A program made the position numbers and the translations under genes. Below the pieces are notes generated by a model, which was given only the letters and a program-made list of their open reading frames with translations, did not search any database and was not told the origin of the DNA. A stretch of 43,373 nt of DNA from Bacteriovoracaceae bacterium (GTDB taxonomy: Bacteria > Bdellovibrionota > Bacteriovoracia > Bacteriovoracales > Bacteriovoracaceae), in assembly GCA_016784965.1 (NCBI GenBank), contig JADHTQ010000040.1:1-43373 (forward strand), written 5' to 3'. Positions 41,015 to 43,373 of the stretch are shown here, piece by piece (positions within the stretch are counted from its first letter, which is position 1; every line of letters begins with the position of its first letter).

Positions 41015-41070
41015 ATTAATATTTAACGAAAAAAACTGGGCATTGGCAAACTAAGTGAAAAAATCGTAAG

Positions 41071-42750
41071 ATGTCATTTATGAATAAAAGGGAAAAAATA
41101 TTAAAATACCTCATACCGTTTCTTGGAGGGCTGCTCTATGGAAGCGGCTATCCAATGCCCTACTCTTTAATCTTTTTTCCAGGTCCCATTTCTGGGATTG
41201 CTTTACTTATGTACTCATTTTCTTTTATCCATCATGATAAAAATAATGCATCGGCTCCCATAAAACAGGACATTTTAGTTTTTTTGTTTTTCTGCCTTGG
41301 ATATTACAGTTTGGGGTATTATTGGATTCCACAGTTGATGAAGGTTTTTGGCAATATACCCATTCCCTTTAACTACCTGGTAGGCTTACTATTTCCCTTG
41401 ATAATTGCGCCACAATATTTATTGTTTTTAATCGTCGTTCGCCTAATACAGAAGAAGGTGACATGGTCAGTTTTTTCAAAATATTATGCTCATACTTCAA
41501 TGAAAAATGTTGTGCTTGCAATGCTTTTGACGCTATTTGAGTATTATACCCCTCAACAGTTTCCTGCACACATCGGTCACCCCTTTTTTCTATTTGTGCC
41601 CTATTTGGGGCTTGCTCCAATTTTTGGAGCACCACTATTTTCTTTTGTCAGTTTTTGGATTTCTTTGACTTTGGTAACGTTTATAAAAATTAAAAAAATT
41701 GATTTTTGGGCGCTAGCTACTACAGTTTTGTTTTTGTTATTTAATATCTTTTTACCACTAGATTTTAATCCAACAAAAGACGCAAAAGTCAATAACATAC
41801 GTTTGGTACAGGCCAATATTGGTAACCTGATGAAGGTGGACTCAGAGCATGGTGGATTTAGGTCTAGAAGCACAGTTAAACACAGATATGAGCGCTTAAG
41901 CACCAGACCAACACAAGTACCACTTGATCTAATTGTCTGGCCTGAGACGGCCCTACCTGGTGTTTTAAATTCAACATTGATTAAGCAAAGACCCCGTTTT
42001 GTTCCCATGATAATTAGGAAAATTATCGATAAGATGCAGGCCCAGATGTTTATTGGGGGATATGATAAAACTGGCAAGAGGGACTTAAACTACTTTGAAA
42101 CTCAGTTTAATACGGCCTTTTTATTTGCTCCAGACCAAAGCAGCGTGTATAACGCCAAGTTGGTGGACTTGTACCACAAAATTAAATTGATTCCATTTGG
42201 CGAGACCCTACCTTTTGGGCCTTTTAATAAATACTTAAGTGGGCTAATTTCGAATATCTCGTATTTTGGAACAGGTAAGAGCTTTACTCTCTTTAAATTG
42301 AGAAATGACACCTATTTTACGACCGCGATTTGTTATGAAATTTTATTTTCCAGTTTTATGAGGGAATATTTAAATTCTGTGACAACACCCCCACACTTCA
42401 TACTAAATCTGACCAATGACTCCTGGTATGGTGATACAGCAGAACCCTATCAACACCTGTTTTTAGCAAAATGGCGGGCGATAGAATTCCAAATTCCGGT
42501 GGTCAGAATGACAAATACAGGTGTAACTTCTGTAATTTTTCCCGATGGGCACGAAAGTAGGCAGATGGAAATATTTGCCGAGGATATTTTGGATATTAAA
42601 CTAGTAACTCCACAGAGACTTCCCACTATTTTTCAAAAGTGGGGGCTAGCTCCATTGTATATTTTGTGGGTTATTTTATTTGCTTTAATTATGATAAGCA
42701 CCGTTTTACCGCCCTTTAGACAGGATAAGAATGTCTCAGAAGCAAGGTAA
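41071..42750 (+). CDS. lnt: Apolipoprotein N-acyltransferase
   Basis: The 559-aa inner-membrane enzyme adds the third acyl chain to lipoproteins, which this genome makes in number. Several membrane helices cover the first 230 residues. The nitrilase-like domain has Glu292 (VWPETALPG), Lys370 (YHKIKLIPFGE) and nucleophile Cys421 (AICYEILF), the known Lnt triad, followed by LTNDSWYGDTAEPYQH. ATG 41071 lacks a strong SD; ATG 41080 is an alternative. Confidence 0.94.
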   Translation: MSFMNKREKILKYLIPFLGGLLYGSGYPMPYSLIFFPGPISGIALLMYSFSFIHHDKNNASAPIKQDILVFLFFCLGYYSLGYYWIPQLMKVFGNIPIPFNYLVGLLFPLIIAPQYLLFLIVVRLIQKKVTWSVFSKYYAHTSMKNVVLAMLLTLFEYYTPQQFPAHIGHPFFLFVPYLGLAPIFGAPLFSFVSFWISLTLVTFIKIKKIDFWALATTVLFLLFNIFLPLDFNPTKDAKVNNIRLVQANIGNLMKVDSEHGGFRSRSTVKHRYERLSTRPTQVPLDLIVWPETALPGVLNSTLIKQRPRFVPMIIRKIIDKMQAQMFIGGYDKTGKRDLNYFETQFNTAFLFAPDQSSVYNAKLVDLYHKIKLIPFGETLPFGPFNKYLSGLISNISYFGTGKSFTLFKLRNDTYFTTAICYEILFSSFMREYLNSVTTPPHFILNLTNDSWYGDTAEPYQHLFLAKWRAIEFQIPVVRMTNTGVTSVIFPDGHESRQMEIFAEDILDIKLVTPQRLPTIFQKWGLAPLYILWVILFALIMISTVLPPFRQDKNVSEAR

Positions 42751-43063
42751 ATCTCTTTGCTGCCAATAATAATTTGCAGTACAACTTGAACCACTCAAAT
42801 AGTAAATCACTGAAATTTATCGCAAATATAGCAAATGCAAAAAATAATTTGCTCCACAAGTCATACTCACTTAAAATTAAATTATAAGCATTGAGATCAA
42901 TACTAGTTCATCAAATATGATGATAGTATTTTTTAGTGCGCATACTTTAAGTCGCATAGAAGTTTTTTATAGTAGGTGCTTCTCATCTTTACTATTAAGG
43001 TGGGCGCAAAAAAGCATAAATAGACTATGGCCATCTCAATTGGTCAGTATCTTGGAGGTAATC
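42751..43063. other. AT-rich intergenic region before the prepilin gene
   Basis: No ORF with a ribosome binding site is present in these 313 bp. Scattered GCAAA/TTTGC words (about 42802-42851) and CTGC/GCAG (about 42770-42788) could form weak hairpins. The last 65 bp hold the candidate sigma-54 site and the SD of the prepilin gene. Confidence 0.6.
43001..43016 (+). promoter_or_regulatory. Weak candidate sigma-54 promoter for the prepilin gene
   Basis: TGGGCGC-AAAAAA-GCA has the invariant GG and GC separated by 10 bp (GG 43002-43003, GC 43014-43015), 48 bp before the ATG. Other consensus positions (TGGCAC, TTGCA) are poor. Pilin genes are often sigma-54 dependent, which is the only further support. 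Confidence 0.25.
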
Positions 43064-43373
43064 ATGAAAAAATTAACTAGGATCAAAAGATCCATGAGTG
43101 GCTTCACGTTAGTGGAGTTAATGGTTGTTGTTGCCATCATCGGCATTTTATCGGCGATTGCAATTCCTAACTTTAAAAAGTATCAGGCAAAGTCAAAAAC
43201 TAGTGAGGCAAAGATTAGATTAGCAAGTTTATATATGGCGGAGACATCTGCGCTGACGGATTATGATACGTATGCATCGTGTCTTGCCGAAATTGGTTTT
43301 GAATATGATCCAAATGGCTCGCACTTTTACGCAGTTGGATTTGGTGCAACGAGTACTCAGAACGCTCGTATTG
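43064..43373 (+). CDS. Type IV prepilin (5' part; cut by window end)
   Basis: The visible 103 residues start [13 protein letters not shown] followed by the type III signal [19 protein letters not shown], cleaved after Gly13, with Glu at mature position 5. The long first helix continues ([20 protein letters not shown]) and then a globular part begins. SD GGAGGT is 4 nt before ATG 43064. It is a PilA-like major or minor pilin; the missing C-terminus with the disulfide loop would decide. Type IV pili are required for predation in Bdellovibrio. Confidence 0.92.
   Translation, partial: MKKLTRIKRSMSGFTLVELMVVVAIIGILSAIAIPNFKKYQAKSKTSEAKIRLASLYMAETSALTDYDTYASCLAEIGFEYDPNGSHFYAVGFGATSTQNARI

Overview
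The window looks like a chromosomal segment from a low-GC, Gram-negative bacterium of the Bdellovibrionota, most like the marine Bacteriovorax/Halobacteriovorax group. This is an inference from gene content: many ribosomal and cell-wall housekeeping genes, several secreted or lipoprotein genes of no known family, YkuD and subtilisin-type secreted enzymes, TPR proteins, two DksA-like proteins, a type IV prepilin and an ATP synthase c subunit with sodium-type ligands. I could not run a search, so the taxonomy is provisional. No transposase, integrase, phage gene or CRISPR array is visible, and the region reads as native chromosome.

Layout. 1-3.8 kb: three small ribosomal protein genes (L31, L33, L28), a small basic ORF with a strong ribosome binding site, a DUF4340-like membrane protein, a PilZ-like protein and a solitary atpE. 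3.8-10.2 kb (+): YciO/Sua5, signal peptidase I, a single-domain CheY, an unrecognised 281-aa protein, arginine deiminase and a glycogen branching enzyme with an extra N-terminal domain; the last five genes are tightly packed. 10.2-15.0 kb (-): barrel-like outer membrane protein, TPR protein, BamD-like lipoprotein, AI-2E-type permease, cyclic-nucleotide-binding protein, TPR-SH3 membrane protein. 15.0-19.9 kb (+): a compact arginine-type operon (class III aminotransferase, an ALDH-fold protein lacking its catalytic residues, a LysY-like ArgC, ArgB). 19.9-23.0 kb: a charged protein, tRNA-Asn(GUU), a histidine kinase with a receiver, and a 63-aa protein. 23.2-25.9 kb: L,D-transpeptidase, DsbA-like protein with a His-rich repeat, RuvX. 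26.0-31.3 kb (+): rho, DUF1385, prfA, prmC, murA. 31.3-36.2 kb: mostly lineage-specific envelope proteins and a DksA-like protein. 36.3-43.4 kb: queE, mltG, a second dksA-like gene, a secreted subtilase, a zinc-ribbon membrane protein, lnt, and a type IV prepilin cut by the window end.

How it works together. Rho, RF1 and PrmC form the termination module; MurA, MltG, the L,D-transpeptidase, BamD, Lnt and LepB build or process the envelope. The most unusual parts are (1) the arginine-type operon, where an AstD-like aldehyde dehydrogenase has lost its nucleophile, general base and oxyanion residue yet remains an intact ORF beside enzymes that make and use an N-acylglutamate semialdehyde, and (2) the branching enzyme carrying about 145 N-terminal residues that resemble a shortened flavoprotein, translated by overlap with arginine deiminase.
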